Assembly (NCBI RefSeq): GCF_963082655.1
Contig: NC_081553.1
Span: 192,343,873-192,407,872 of the forward strand
Length of the DNA: 64,000 nt
Source of the DNA: Stomoxys calcitrans
Taxonomy: Eukaryota; Arthropoda; Insecta; Diptera; Muscidae
Reading direction: 5' to 3'
Numbering within the stretch: the stretch's first letter is position 1; the number at the start of each line of letters is the position of its first letter. Positions 44,945 to 55,604 of this stretch are shown here, piece by piece. The notes below the pieces were generated by a model. It made no database searches. It saw nothing but the letters and a program-made list of their open reading frames with translations, and had not been told where the DNA came from. Position numbers and translations under genes: made by a program.

Positions 44945-45118
44945 CCATATAAACCCATATTGGATCTTACCTTCTTGAGCCGCTAGAGGGCGCTATTATT
45001 ATCCGATATGGTTGATATTTAACATGAAGTGTTTTAATACTTTCAGCATTTGTGCCAAGTATGGTCTACATCGGGTCATAACCTGACATAGCACCCATAT
45101 AAACTGTTCTCCCTATTA
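44945..45118 (-). mobile_element. Family B core fragment, reverse
   Basis: TCTTGAGCCGCTAGAGGGCG, GTGCCAAGTATGGTCTACAT and CCCATATAAACTGTTCTCCC are family B units reversed. Confidence 0.62.
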
Positions 45119-45120
45119 TA

Positions 45121-45355
45121 TTGGGTTACCCAAAAAGTAATTGCGGATTTTTCATATAGTCGACGTTGACTAATTTTTTCACAGTTTGTGACTCTGTGAT
45201 TGCATTCTTTCTTCTGTCAGTTATCAGCTGTTACTTTTAGCTTGCTTTAGAAAAAAAGTGTAAAAAAAGTATATTTGATTAAAGTTCATTCTAAGTTTTA
45301 TTAAAAATGCATTTACTTTCTTTTAAAAAATCCGCAATTACTTTTTGGGCAACCC
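45121..45355. mobile_element. Mariner-type MITE copy 9
   Basis: TTGGGTTACCC left end with TA before it (45119-45120). The right end stops at GGGCAACCC without the last bases or TA, merging into an RNase H relic. Confidence 0.9.
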
Positions 45356-45520
45356 TTCTCATTTCCCGGAATACCATTATGTCCGGGAACCCAAGTCAGG
45401 GCAATGGCATGCGCCTAGACTATCCGCCATGCTTTTTGACCTCACTGTCCTCGAATCCAAGATCTTGAACGCCGCCATAGTGTCCACATAAACCTTCATT
45501 TGTCCAGCCAATCCCAAATC
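45356..45520 (-). pseudogene. Retrotransposon RNase H fragment
   Basis: The minus strand gives QMKVYVDTMAAFKILDSRTV, RSKSMADSLGA and, after a frameshift, LTWVPGHNGIPGNE-type sequence. These are the central and C-terminal blocks of RNase H from an I/R1/jockey-type element. Only about 55 codons remain. Confidence 0.7.
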
Positions 45521-46186
45521 ACTGACAAACAGATCACTCGGTCAACCCATCCAAATTGTAAATTTCCTATACAAATACATTTCTATTCTAACTTTGCTAA
45601 CGAATAATGGTTAAAAGACCCAACACACTATTGCAACACCAACCAAATTCATTATTCCCTATTTTCACTTATTCTTAAATAAATCTCAAGCGTATTTCAA
45701 GACCATCTTTAAAAATAACATTCACTTTCCTTTTGACAACATACTCAGTAACTCTCTTCAATAGTAATTTAACCATCTCTAAAAGTTATTGTGGTGGATC
45801 ATGAACCATAAGCATTAAGATCTTGTTTGTTTGTGATGACATAACTTTTGGATAATAATGACAAACGAAAGTATTGGCCACAAAAGATGTATATCTGGTA
45901 CAAAAGCGAGCAGCATTATGAAATGTATATGCATTTGAATTTTGGGGGGGGGGGGGGGGGGGGGTTTAAGTAATCCAGGTTTGATATTTAAGTTTTATTG
46001 AGGTTTCTTTTATTCTTTCTGCAGGGATGGTATGTATAGATTATGTCTAGATTTTTAATATTTATTGGGGTGTTGTTCAAATGGCAATCACACATAGCGA
46101 ACCAAAAATAATTGTAAATCAAGTTTGTTTCTTAAGTCTTTTGATTGTCTCTTGGTAGGTTACTGTAATGGCTCTTCTCTTTTTTA
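45521..46186. other. Low-repeat AT-rich stretch with a 21-G run
   Basis: Poly-G of 21 at 45944-45964 and one dispersed motif copy at 46121. No recognised element or gene. Confidence 0.5.
46121..46143 (-). repeat. Dispersed CAAAAGACTTAAG motif, copy 6
   Basis: The minus strand reads CAAAAGACTTAAG then AAACAAACTT. It lies 45 bp before a family A head, still in low-repeat DNA. Confidence 0.68.
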
Positions 46187-47925
46187 TACCACCACTGTGG
46201 TACAGGTTATTATAGATTTGTGCATTTGTTTGCAACGCTAAGAAGGAGAAGGAGCTAGACCCATTAATAAGTATACCGATCGACTCAAAATCACTTTCTG
46301 ATTCGATTTAGCCATGTCCGTCTGTGAGTCCATGTATTCTTGTAATCAAAGTGCAGGTCGTATTTTTTTTTTTGTCCGATTGTCACGAAATTTTGCACAT
46401 GTCACTTTTTTGGCCCCAGGACAAACGCTATTGATTTTGAAAAAAATCGGTTCAAATTTAGATATAGCTCCCATATATATCTTTCATCCGATATGGCTTT
46501 TTAAGGCTGTAGAAACCACAATTTTCGTCCGATTTGCACAAAATTTGGCAATGGGTACTTTATTTGAGGTCTACATATGTGTATAAAGTTTCATAAAAAT
46601 CGGTTCAGATTTGGATATAGCTCCCATATATATGTATCGCCCGATTTGCACTTAAATGGCCGTAGTAGCTACAATTATCAACAGATCTGCACAAAATTTG
46701 ACACGGACTGTTTTGTTAATGCACTTAATATATCTAGAAAATTTCAAAAAAATCGGTTCAGATTTGGACATAGCTCCCATATATATCTTTCACCCGATAT
46801 GGCTTTTTAAGGCTGTAGAAGCCACAATTTTCGTCCGATCTTTTAAATATTTTGCATGAGGTTTTTTATTTGACGTCCTAATATGTGTGCAAAATATCAT
46901 AAAAATCGGTCCATATTTAGGTATAGCTCCCATCTATATCTTTCATCCGATATGGCTTTTTGAGGCTGTAGAAGCCACAATTTTGGTCTGATCTTTACAA
47001 AATTTTGCATGAGGTGCTTTATTTGACGTCCTAATATGTGTGCAAAATTTCATAAAAATCGGTTCAGATTTAGATATAGCCCCCGTCTATATCTTTCATC
47101 CGATATGGTTTTTAAAGGCTGTAAAAGCCACAATTTTCGTCCGATCTTTAAAATATTTTGCACGAGGTGTTTTATTTGACGTCCTAATATGTGTGCAAAA
47201 TTTCATAAAAATCGGTTCAGATTTAGATATAGCTCCCATATATATCTTTCATCCGATTTGGCTTTTTAAGGCTGTAAAAGGTCCGATCTTTACAAAATTT
47301 GGCATGGGGTGTTTTATTTGACGTCACCATATGTGTGCAAAATTTCATAAAAATCGGTCCAGATTTAGATATAGCTCCCATATATATCTTTCATCCGATA
47401 TGGCCGTCTAAGACTGTAGAAGCCACAATTTTTTACCAATCTTTACAAAATTTGGCATGGGATGTTTTATTTGACGTCCTAATATGTGTGGAAAATTTCA
47501 TAAAAATCGGTCCAGATTTAGATATAGCTCCCATATATATGTATCGCCCGATTTGCACTTAAATGGCCGTTTTAACTACAATTTTCAACCGATCTGCACA
47601 AAATTTGGCACGGACTGTTTTGTTACTGCACTTAATATAGTTGAAAACTTTCATAAAAATCGGTTCAGATTTGGATATAGCTCCCATATATATCTTTCAT
47701 CCGATTTAAGCTATTAAAGCTGTAGAAGCCACAATTTTGGTCCGACCTTCACCAACTTTGGCGTATAGTCGTTTTTGTGAAGTCTCAATGTATGTGCAAT
47801 ATTTCATAAAAATCGATTCAGATTTAGATATAGCTCCCATATATATCTTTCATCCGATTTGGCTTTTTAAGGCTGTAAAAGCCACACGGCACCGCGCGAC
47901 TTTTGCCTTTTCTTATTGGTTTAAA
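46187..47925 (+). mobile_element. Family A element, most complete copy, ten units
   Basis: The head TATACCACCACTGTGGTACA, AGACCCATTAATAAGTATAC and TAGCCATGTCCGTCTGTGAG precede units starting at 46448, 46601, 46754, 46907, 47060, 47213, 47355, 47508, 47661 and 47813. Seven of nine intervals are exactly 153 bp. The terminus CGGCACCGCGCGACTTTTGC lies near 47887. 153 is divisible by three, so a repeated peptide frame (KIGSDLDIAPIYIFHPIW) stays partly open; it has no consistent start and is not a gene. Confidence 0.93.
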
Positions 47926-49012
47926 CATAATTTTGTTTATTTTTTCTTCTTTTTCACTATTTGTTTAATAAGTAAACCTAGGGAGGGCATTGAAAACCCC
48001 TGAGCAACAGTAGACGAAGTAATCCAAAATATTCACATTTAACAAAATTTGCATTCAAATGATGACACGTGTGGGAATTTTTTACTCATCCGACTCATTG
48101 AGAAAATGAGAAAATCCAACAAAACTGTGTGGATCTTCAAAGAAAACATTTTTGTTTTTTTGTGGAAGTTTTTTTTTGTACATAATGTGCAATTAAACGA
48201 TATTTATATGGCAGATTAACAAAGGAGATTAGCCAAGGCATTTTGTTTAGTTTTGTTGTTTTTGAGGCTTTTAGGCAGTAAAGTGTTTGAAAACTAAGAA
48301 AAAAATCTGAATTCTTGTGGATACTCAAAATGATGTATGAGATCGCCAATATCAATGAAGTGAAACTGCTTCCCATAACACAGCCTAGTTCTGACGGAAG
48401 AATATTTGTTTGTTGGGGAATTAGAATGGGATGGCTTTGGAGGCCAAGGTTTGAATGAGAATATTCATTTGGTTGATTAGCAAAATTATGCTGGCAATAT
48501 AAAAAAACAGTTCTTAATATTCTTATGAAATATGCGTTTGTCCTACTTCTGGGGTTCTTATGCTAAAATTTGAGCTTTTTTAATTGTTATGGACAGTAGC
48601 CGTTATGCATAATCCCATTCATAATTCACATAACTCTTGCATAATATGTGAAATGTTTATCTCATTTGCAAGGTTCAGAGAACTTTGTTCTACTTTTAGT
48701 ATCTGTTGATTAAACCTTAAAAGTTAGCATTTTGTTTAAGGTAAAAAATAATTTGAAATACATGAATAAAAAAAATTAAGGCAAACATAGCCAAAATTTT
48801 CTGTAAGCTTTGGTTTGAAGCTAGGCAAAAGGTTGTAAAAATCAAAAAAAGATTTTTTTTATTCTAAGTGAGAGACAAAAGTCGACAATTTTTTTTTTTT
48901 TTTTTGGAAAATGCCCATGTTACACAAAAAGCAGTGATTCTGATCTTAAACTCTTACGTTTGCCATTTTGGCCCATTGTGACACCCTAGCGACAGCGAAG
49001 TGTATGGTGTCA
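47926..49012. other. Low-repeat AT-rich stretch
   Basis: No recognised element. Contains one half of a ~108-bp direct duplication (48595-48702) whose partner lies at 52224-52330. Confidence 0.5.
48595..48702 (+). repeat. Direct duplication of non-repeat DNA, left copy
   Basis: TAGCCGTTATGC, CTTGCATAATATGTGAAATG, TTTAT.TCA and AACTTTGTTCTACTTTTAGT match 52224-52330 in the same order. Confidence 0.8.
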
Positions 49013-49108
49013 GCCCCTAGTTCGGCCGGATCGAATCTTATATACCCTACACCTTGTATCATATTTGTCAAGTTTTTTGCCCGGAATCTTTTTATAGGAA
49101 ACCAAAGG
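49013..49108 (+). mobile_element. Family B 5' end fragment
   Basis: TAGTTCGGCCGGATCGAATC, TTATATACCCTACACCTTGT and TTTGCCCGGAATCTTTTTAT match the family B start, then stop. Confidence 0.72.
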
Positions 49109-49109
49109 A

Positions 49110-50482
49110 TAGTGGATAGGTTAGGTTAAGTTAGGTATATGCAGTGCATTGCCTTGGAAAGGATAGTTAAGGGTAGGAGGGGGATGGAGGAAGTAGTGTT
49201 TATTGACACTTGCTTTGAAGTTCTGGATGTCGTAAGTAGCGGGAAAAACATCCGCTGGAAGTCGATTCTACAACGAACCGTCCTTGCGAAAAAAGAATTC
49301 TCTCGGCAGTGCATGGTCCGATCAGCTGGCCAATCGATTACAATCCGGTGCACGCTTCTAGAAAATCTTGTATTTCTGACAAACAACCTCAAGTCAGGAA
49401 TCAGAAGACTAATTTCCGAAGAACACACACTGTGGAAGACTCGTTAGAGCAGCGCTACACAACCCACATTTCGAAGATGCTCAAGGGAAACAATAGAGTT
49501 GGATACCCCACCATCTCCAATCAACACCAAAGCCCGCCTCTGGAAACGAGAATGATTTTGGAGCTCCGGCCCCTATATGCGAGTTAGATTCGGCCTGATG
49601 TACTTTGTGTAGATATTAAGAAGATCAGCTGGAGTGAAATATTTCTTACATCGCTTAAGAAAGCCCAAGCATTTGAATGCTTCTTTCTACACTTCGAATA
49701 CATGTTTTGACCAATGAACAACACATTGAATTTTCATGCCCAAAGCGTCAAGAGTCTCTGACTGCTTGATATCTACACCGTCGATAGATATTAACAATTG
49801 TAAAGTGTCAGTGAATCGTTTGTGGGACAACAAACAGCACTGCGTTTTGCGTGCATTAGAATCGACTCTGCTCATTCGACCCCACTCAGAAATGGTCAGC
49901 AAAACCTGGCAGAGTGTTAAGTCCACAATCCGCCTCCTGTCTTCAATCTCTCGAAGACTCGGCCTATGGTCGAATGAAAATGAATGACAGAGGTTGCTGT
50001 CATTCGCGAAAGAGTGGATTGGATTCGAAGTCAGACCCAGTAGATCGTCAAGAAAAAGAAAGAGAGAGAAAGAACAGAGCCTTGTGGTTTATATTCGTCT
50101 GATGAGAACCCATCTACAACAACTCTTATAGTGCCATCTCTGAGAAAACTCGATATAAATCGAGCGAAGTCATTACCGGCACCAAAAGCGACAAGCTTTG
50201 AAAGGAATGCTCCGTGCCAGACCCTATCAAATGCCCTGGAGATATCCAGAGCCACGACCTTACTCTCACCGAACTGGTGAATAGAGCGACTCAAACGTTA
50301 AGACAGGAATGCCATCAGATATTGGCGGTCACTAAGAAGACCATTGGAATCTAAGTATCTCACAAGATGGTAAATGATCATGCTCTCCATAACTTTGGAA
50401 AGCGCAGAGCTTAACGCTATTGGTCGGTAACTCGCAAGATTGGTTGCCTCACCCTTCTTAGGGATAGGCTGCACGTTCTCAG
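49110..50482 (-). pseudogene. Jockey/CR1-like ORF2 relic, reverse transcriptase to 3' end
   Basis: Reading from 50482 downward: NVQPIPKKGEATNLASYRPI, ALSSALSKVMESMIIYHLVR, then SKVVALDISRAFDRVWHGAF (first palm Asp), FISSFLRDGTIRVVVDGFSS and PQGSVLS. Next is FANDSNL where the catalytic F-A-D-D box has Asn for the first Asp (codon near 50002). TISEWGRM and KTQCCLLSHKRFTDTLQLLI follow, then a C-terminal section (RFSRSVHRIVIDWPADRTM) to 49126. The 3' end reads CTAACTTAACCTAACC. Several frameshifts. The N-terminal part is absent, cut head to head by the next relic. Confidence 0.85.
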
Positions 50483-50624
50483 ACAGCCAGGCAACCATTA
50501 AATCCCTGGAGAACGAATTTCTGAACACAAAAACCACCTTCGACTGTCGCAGATCTCTCAACGAGATGGCTGAACAGTTCAAAATTCACCTGTTCTGGGT
50601 GCCGGACCACAGAGATGTCCCAAA

Positions 50625-50806
50625 TTGCAAATTTTGCCCATTAACATTCCACTAAGGAACGGGGACAAACTTCTCGCATATCAATGAGTGCAGTCCGATT
50701 AAAGTTTAAGCTCAATGATAAGGGGCCTTCTTTTTATAGCCGAGTTCGAACGGTGTGCCGCAGTGCGACACCTCTTTGGAGAGAAGTTTTTACATGGCAT
50801 ATCCCA
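50625..50806 (-). mobile_element. SINE 3' half inside RNase H
   Basis: The tail (GCAAATTTTGCCCATTAACA on plus) to GGAGAGAAGTTTTTACATGG. It is 5' truncated and splits RNase H between HRDVP and IPGNCKADE. Short TCCCA matches at both borders may be the target duplication. Confidence 0.85.
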
Positions 50807-51264
50807 GGGAATTGTAAAGCGGATGAGCTTGCGAGTCTAGGAATTAACCAACACATTCCAGGGATACTGGAATCTGTGGGTATGCCTCTAGCGGCATGTA
50901 AGCTAAGTTTTCAGAACCAGGCCTGAAGCACAACGAATGAAAGATGGTCACAATCAGGGGGCTGTGAGCATTCCAAAACTATGTGGCCTCATCTAGACTT
51001 GAAGAGGTCTACCACTTTGCTGTCATTGAATAGAACAGAAGTCCCAGTCATTGTGTCCGTTAGGACAGGTCATTGTCTAATCGGAAAACATGCTGACAGA
51101 CTGAAGGTTGCCAGCAATGACTTTTGCAGAAGCTGTGAGAACATCGAAGAAGAAGAGACTATAGAACACCTTCTGTGTGTGTGTCCAGCACTGCCAGTCA
51201 GAAGGAGTTCCACATTAGGTTCTCATTTCTTTAAGAACCTGTCTGATTTAGCGAATGTGAACAT

Positions 51265-51478
51265 TCACATTCGTAGCGCAGAGGTTAGCATGTCCGTCTC
51301 TGATGCTGAACGCCTGGGTTCGAATCCTGGCGAGACCATCAGAAAAAATTTTCAGCGGTGGCAACATTCGTGAGGTATTCGTGTAAAACTTCTCTCCAAA
51401 GAGGTGTCGCACTGCGGCACACCGTTCGGACTCGGCTATAAAAAGGAGGCCCCTTATCATTGAGCTTAAAAACTTGAA
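51265..51478 (+). mobile_element. SINE with internal deletion
   Basis: The head GTAGCGCAGAGGTTAGCATG, B box GGGTTCGAATCCTGG and CAGCGGTGG join directly to CAACATTCGTGAGG, lacking the usual TTTTCCCCTCCTAATGC. The body then runs to ATTGAGCTTAAAAACTTGAA; the final tail is missing. Confidence 0.85.
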
Positions 51479-51540
51479 GTCTAAGTGAGTCTGGTGGTAG
51501 ACTGCTACTTCAACCTAACCTAACCTAACCTAGTACTAGG

Positions 51541-52223
51541 CCTTAACCTAAAAACTTATTCTATAGTGGTCCGATAAGGAACTTTGAGTCACTGTTTTTC
51601 GCAAGCATTATATCCATAACTTTCTGTGGACAAAATATGGTCAAAGACTGATACCATAGACTTGTACGCATTATAGTCGCGCTATCTCTCCAACACACAT
51701 CAGATACATGAAGGCCAGGACAAGTAATGATGATGGCTTCAAGGGCTGTTCGGGCCCATAAATTTAAAATTAGTTTCAGATCTCTATATATGATCTTCAA
51801 ATTCAATAATCTAAGGCGTCCAACTGCGTTACCTCGTAACTATGGTCCTTCACTTAGCTCCGATCAGCTCGTCCGTGACAGCAGCTTAATCTGTACTAGC
51901 TGTAGGCAGATCGAGTAAGCGGACAACTAATATGTTAAGGGTTTCTTCCCACAGAGACTATTCTCTACGCGAGTTTTGGATTTAAACTACAACTACCAAG
52001 TTATTGACCAGATTGTTCGAAACCCTTACAGTTAGACTGAGACCGACATCACAGCAAACTTCTGCCAATAATGATTTCTTATTAAAATGTTCTGGTTTGA
52101 CCTTCTGTAAGTTGGAATTGTAAATGGCCAGGTCTGTTCTTAATGATCCGATCTCCGGATCTCCGATTTCAATGATCCCCCTCAACATTATACATATGGT
52201 ATCCATACCCTATTGGTGTAGCC
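51541..52223. other. Unrecognised sequence, possibly old retroelement
   Basis: Moderate GC. A minus frame at 51561-51806 (LWARTALEAIIITCPGLHVS...) has no motif I can assign. Confidence 0.3.
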
Positions 52224-52330
52224 AGGTAGCCGTTATGCTTTTGGTCTTTCATGATTTCAATATTTCTTGCATAACATGTGAAATGTTTATGTCACAAAGT
52301 GGTTCATAGAACTTTGTTCTACTTTTGGTT
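52224..52330 (+). repeat. Direct duplication of non-repeat DNA, right copy
   Basis: Partner of 48595-48702, about 80% alike by eye, in direct orientation. Confidence 0.8.
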
Positions 52331-53126
52331 GCTATTTTGCAAATTTTTGCCATCCATAGGAGAATGTCTGCAAACTTGTACAAAAGAAATATGGTCTCTA
52401 ATGTTTTGGTTTAATAAGACCATTTCTTTGAAAGTCTTTAATGTTTTAGAAGAAAAGTTCAACGGAAACTGAGATAATAGTCGGAGCAACAAATTAACAT
52501 ATGTTGATGTTGTTTTCGTTTTCCATTGAATGCCTGCTTCTTCTTCGTTTTGTTGATTAAGGGTGTGATATTAACAATGAAGTTGATTTAAATGTGTGGA
52601 CTAACTTAACAGAAAAGTAAACAAAAAATACCATATACTCGTAAACTAATCATCGTCCATTTTATATTAAAATTCAAAAGTTCAGTGAACCACAGCATCC
52701 ACCACACCATATAAAATCACATTTCCATTGGCTGACTCAGTTTTTGTGCCGGTCTAGAGCACTGCGCATAAAACGTACAAAATTTAAATTAACATAAATA
52801 ACTCAGCATATATAAACAAGCATAATTAAAAGAAAAATTAAGCGGCGTTGAAAAATACAAACAAAACTGTGTCATAAATTTCTTAGAAGTTTTGACCCCT
52901 ATTTAAAAATTCATAATTTTTTCCCCCGAGAGGCGATGCCCTCTGCTTTCTTAGAAAATTAAATATTCACACCCTCTTTTTAGCAAAAGAAATTGCCATC
53001 CCTATTTAAAATTATCCCAATTTGAGATGGGAATTCAAAAAAAATACAAATAAAATATAGCCTAGAATAACATGTAATGTTAATCGAGAATTAATATTAA
53101 CCTAATTGAATTTTTATATAATACTA
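52331..53126. other. Low-repeat AT-rich stretch
   Basis: No recognised element or gene. Confidence 0.5.
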
Positions 53127-55530
53127 GCTGACCCGGGCCCGCTCCGCAGCGCCTTCTTTTACTTTATATGGAACAAAAGTTTCCTTGGAATATTTATTTT
53201 CGACAATTAAAGATCTTTTAGTGAAAAACCATGCAAACTTGGCTAACAGTTTAACAATACTGTTAGCCTTTATTGATCTACGAATTTAAGTTTGGATGTA
53301 AGGTGTACCCCATTCTTAAAATACTTTATTTCAGCCCTATATTCTCATGATGTCTGATTTAGTGGGGTTTTCGGGGGAGAGGTGGTCCCCCAGATACTTG
53401 GCCCTGAAAAAATATCAGCATCATGCTCTTCTCTCAAATACAATTTATTTAAACCCCATATTGCAATTGGCTTAAGAGGACTTTACAGGATGAGGCGTCC
53501 CCCAAACACATTGCCCTAAAATAGGTTATCAAATTTGTTTTCTAATCTCAAATGCCTTTCATTTGAGCCACATATTGGCATGGTCGAAAAATTTTTACCC
53601 TTTGGGGGGTGTTTTGTGAAAGGAGTGATGCCCTAAATACATGGTCCTATATATGGATATCAAATTCGTATTCTACTCCCACATACCTTTATTTGAGCCC
53701 CATACTGCGATGGTCAGTAAAAAATTGCTGTTTGTGGGCTATTTTGGGAAAGGGGTAGACCCCCAGAAAATTGGTACCGAAAATGGGTATCAATTCTTGC
53801 TCTACCGCACAATACCTTTCATTTAAGCTCCACATTGACATGGTCGGTAAATATGCCCGATTTAGGGGTGTTTTGGGGATTGGGGTGGTCCCCCAAACAC
53901 TAAGCCCGGAAAATATATCAGCAACATGCTCTATTCCCATATAACTATATATCATTTATTTGAACCCCATATTGGCATTGGCCTCAAAATTGAATATCAA
54001 ATTCGTTTTCTAATCTCATTTAAACTCCTTATTGCAAAAGACAGCAAATATGTCCGGTTTGGGGTATTGGCCCTAAAAACTACAAATATTTAGTTCCACT
54101 CTCTTTAAGACCCAAATTGTCTTGGTAAGCAAATACCTTTCATTTGAGGTTGTTGTGGTGGTGGGACTTTCCCAAGACATTTGGCCCCACATACCTTTAA
54201 TTTGAGCCCCATATTTCCATAGTCGGCAAACATGACCGGCTTGGGGGGTGTTCTGGGGGATGGGCGGCCACTCAGTGAGTTGGCCTTGAAAATATATATC
54301 GGATTCGTGTTCCACTCTAAAAACCCTCTTATTTGAGCCTCATGTTGCAAAAGTCAGAAAATACTTACTATTTGGGTGGTGTTGTGGGGGTGTGGTGGCC
54401 CCATAGACAATTTTCCCGAATGTTGATATCAAATTCGTCCTTTACTCCCAAAGACCTTTCATTTGAGCCCCATATTGCTAAGGTCGTAAATTTATCCCCT
54501 TTGGGGCATGTTTTTGGTGAGAGACGGCCCCTCAAACACTTGGTCTCATATTTGGATATCAGATTCGTATTCTACATCCAAATACCTTTTATTTAAGCCC
54601 CATATTCCCATGGTCAGTAAATAAGTCCAGTTTGAGAGGTGTTTTGGGTAAGAGGTGGACCCCCAGAAACGTGGTCCCACATTTGGCTATCAAATTCGTA
54701 TTCTACCCGCAAATACCTTTCATTTGAGTCCCATATTGCCATGGTCGGTAAATATGTCCGATTTAAGGGTGTTTTGGGGCTTGGGGTGGTCCCCCTAGCA
54801 CTTGGTCCGACAATTGGATATCAGATACGTTTTCTTATCCTAAATACCTTTCATTTGACACCCATGTTATCCTGATTGGTCTAAATATATGTTTGGTAGG
54901 TTTTAGGGTGGGGCAGCCCCCCTAGGTACCCCATCCGAAATTTGGATACCAAATTTTTATTTTTAGGGTACTATATGAGAGCACACAAAATTTCGCTTAA
55001 ATCGCACCACCCATCTCCGAGATCTGGCGTTCTACCCGCAAATACCTTTCATTTGAGTCCCATATTGCCATGGTCGGTAAATATGTCCGATTTAAGGGTG
55101 TTTTGGGGCTTGGGGTGGTCCCCCTAGCACTTGGTCCGACAATTGGATATCAGATACGTTTTCTTATCCTAAATACCTTTCATTTGACACCCATGTTATC
55201 CTGATTGGTCTAAATATATGTTTGGTAGGTTTTAGGGTGGGGCAGCCCCCCTAGGTACCCCATCCGAAATTTGGATACCAAATTTTTATTTTTAGGGTAC
55301 TATATGAGAGCACACAAAATTTCGCTTAAATCGCACCACCCATCTCCGAGATCTGGCGTTTTTGAAATTTAGGGTAAGGGGCAGGGTTCACATATCAAAA
55401 AATTTAGTACCCTATTTTCACCACGGGTGAAAAGTTCAAGAAAATCGGTTCCGCTGTTTCTGAGTCTATAAGGAACACACAAACAAACAAATAAACAGAC
55501 CTACAAACAAACACAAATTGATTTTTATAT
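53127..55530 (+). mobile_element. Family D element, best single copy
   Basis: Starts TACTAGCTGACCCGGGCCCG and CTCCGCAGCGCCTTCTTTTA. The array has CATTTGAGCCCCATATTG units, including 54331, 54461, 54591 and 54722 at about 130-bp spacing. It ends with CACGGGTGAAAAGTTCAAG, AAATCGGTTCCGCTGTTTC, GTCTATAAGGAACACACAAA, CAAACAAA repeats and AAATTGATTTTTATATG. Both borders look original. Confidence 0.85.
54701..55358 (+). repeat. Identical 329-bp tandem duplication within family D
   Basis: 54701-55029 and 55030-55358 read the same throughout by eye, from TTCTACCCGCAAATACCTTT to CCGAGATCTGGCG. Neighbouring family D units differ clearly from each other. Confidence 0.9.
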
Positions 55531-55604
55531 GTAAGATGGGATTGAGAGAGTAAACGATTTTGAGTAAGCATTCCATTTCTCCTTTGAGACGAGCTTAATG
55601 ATCG

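Larger units (their letters stand above)
50468..51540 (+). pseudogene. R1/LOA-like ORF2 C-terminus: RNase H and tail
   Basis: Begins within FSDSQATIKSLENEFLN. LNEMAEQFKIHLFWVPDHRD is the WVPGH block with Gly changed to Asp. After a SINE insertion, IPGNCKADELASLGI and a C-terminal region (RTGHCLIGKHADRLKVASND, FCRSCENIEEEETIEHLLCV) follow; its C-x2-C...H-x4-C pattern resembles the zinc-knuckle-like end of these elements. A second SINE sits at 51265. The 3' end is CAACCTAACCTAACC. One stop follows FQNQA near 50924. Confidence 0.8.
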
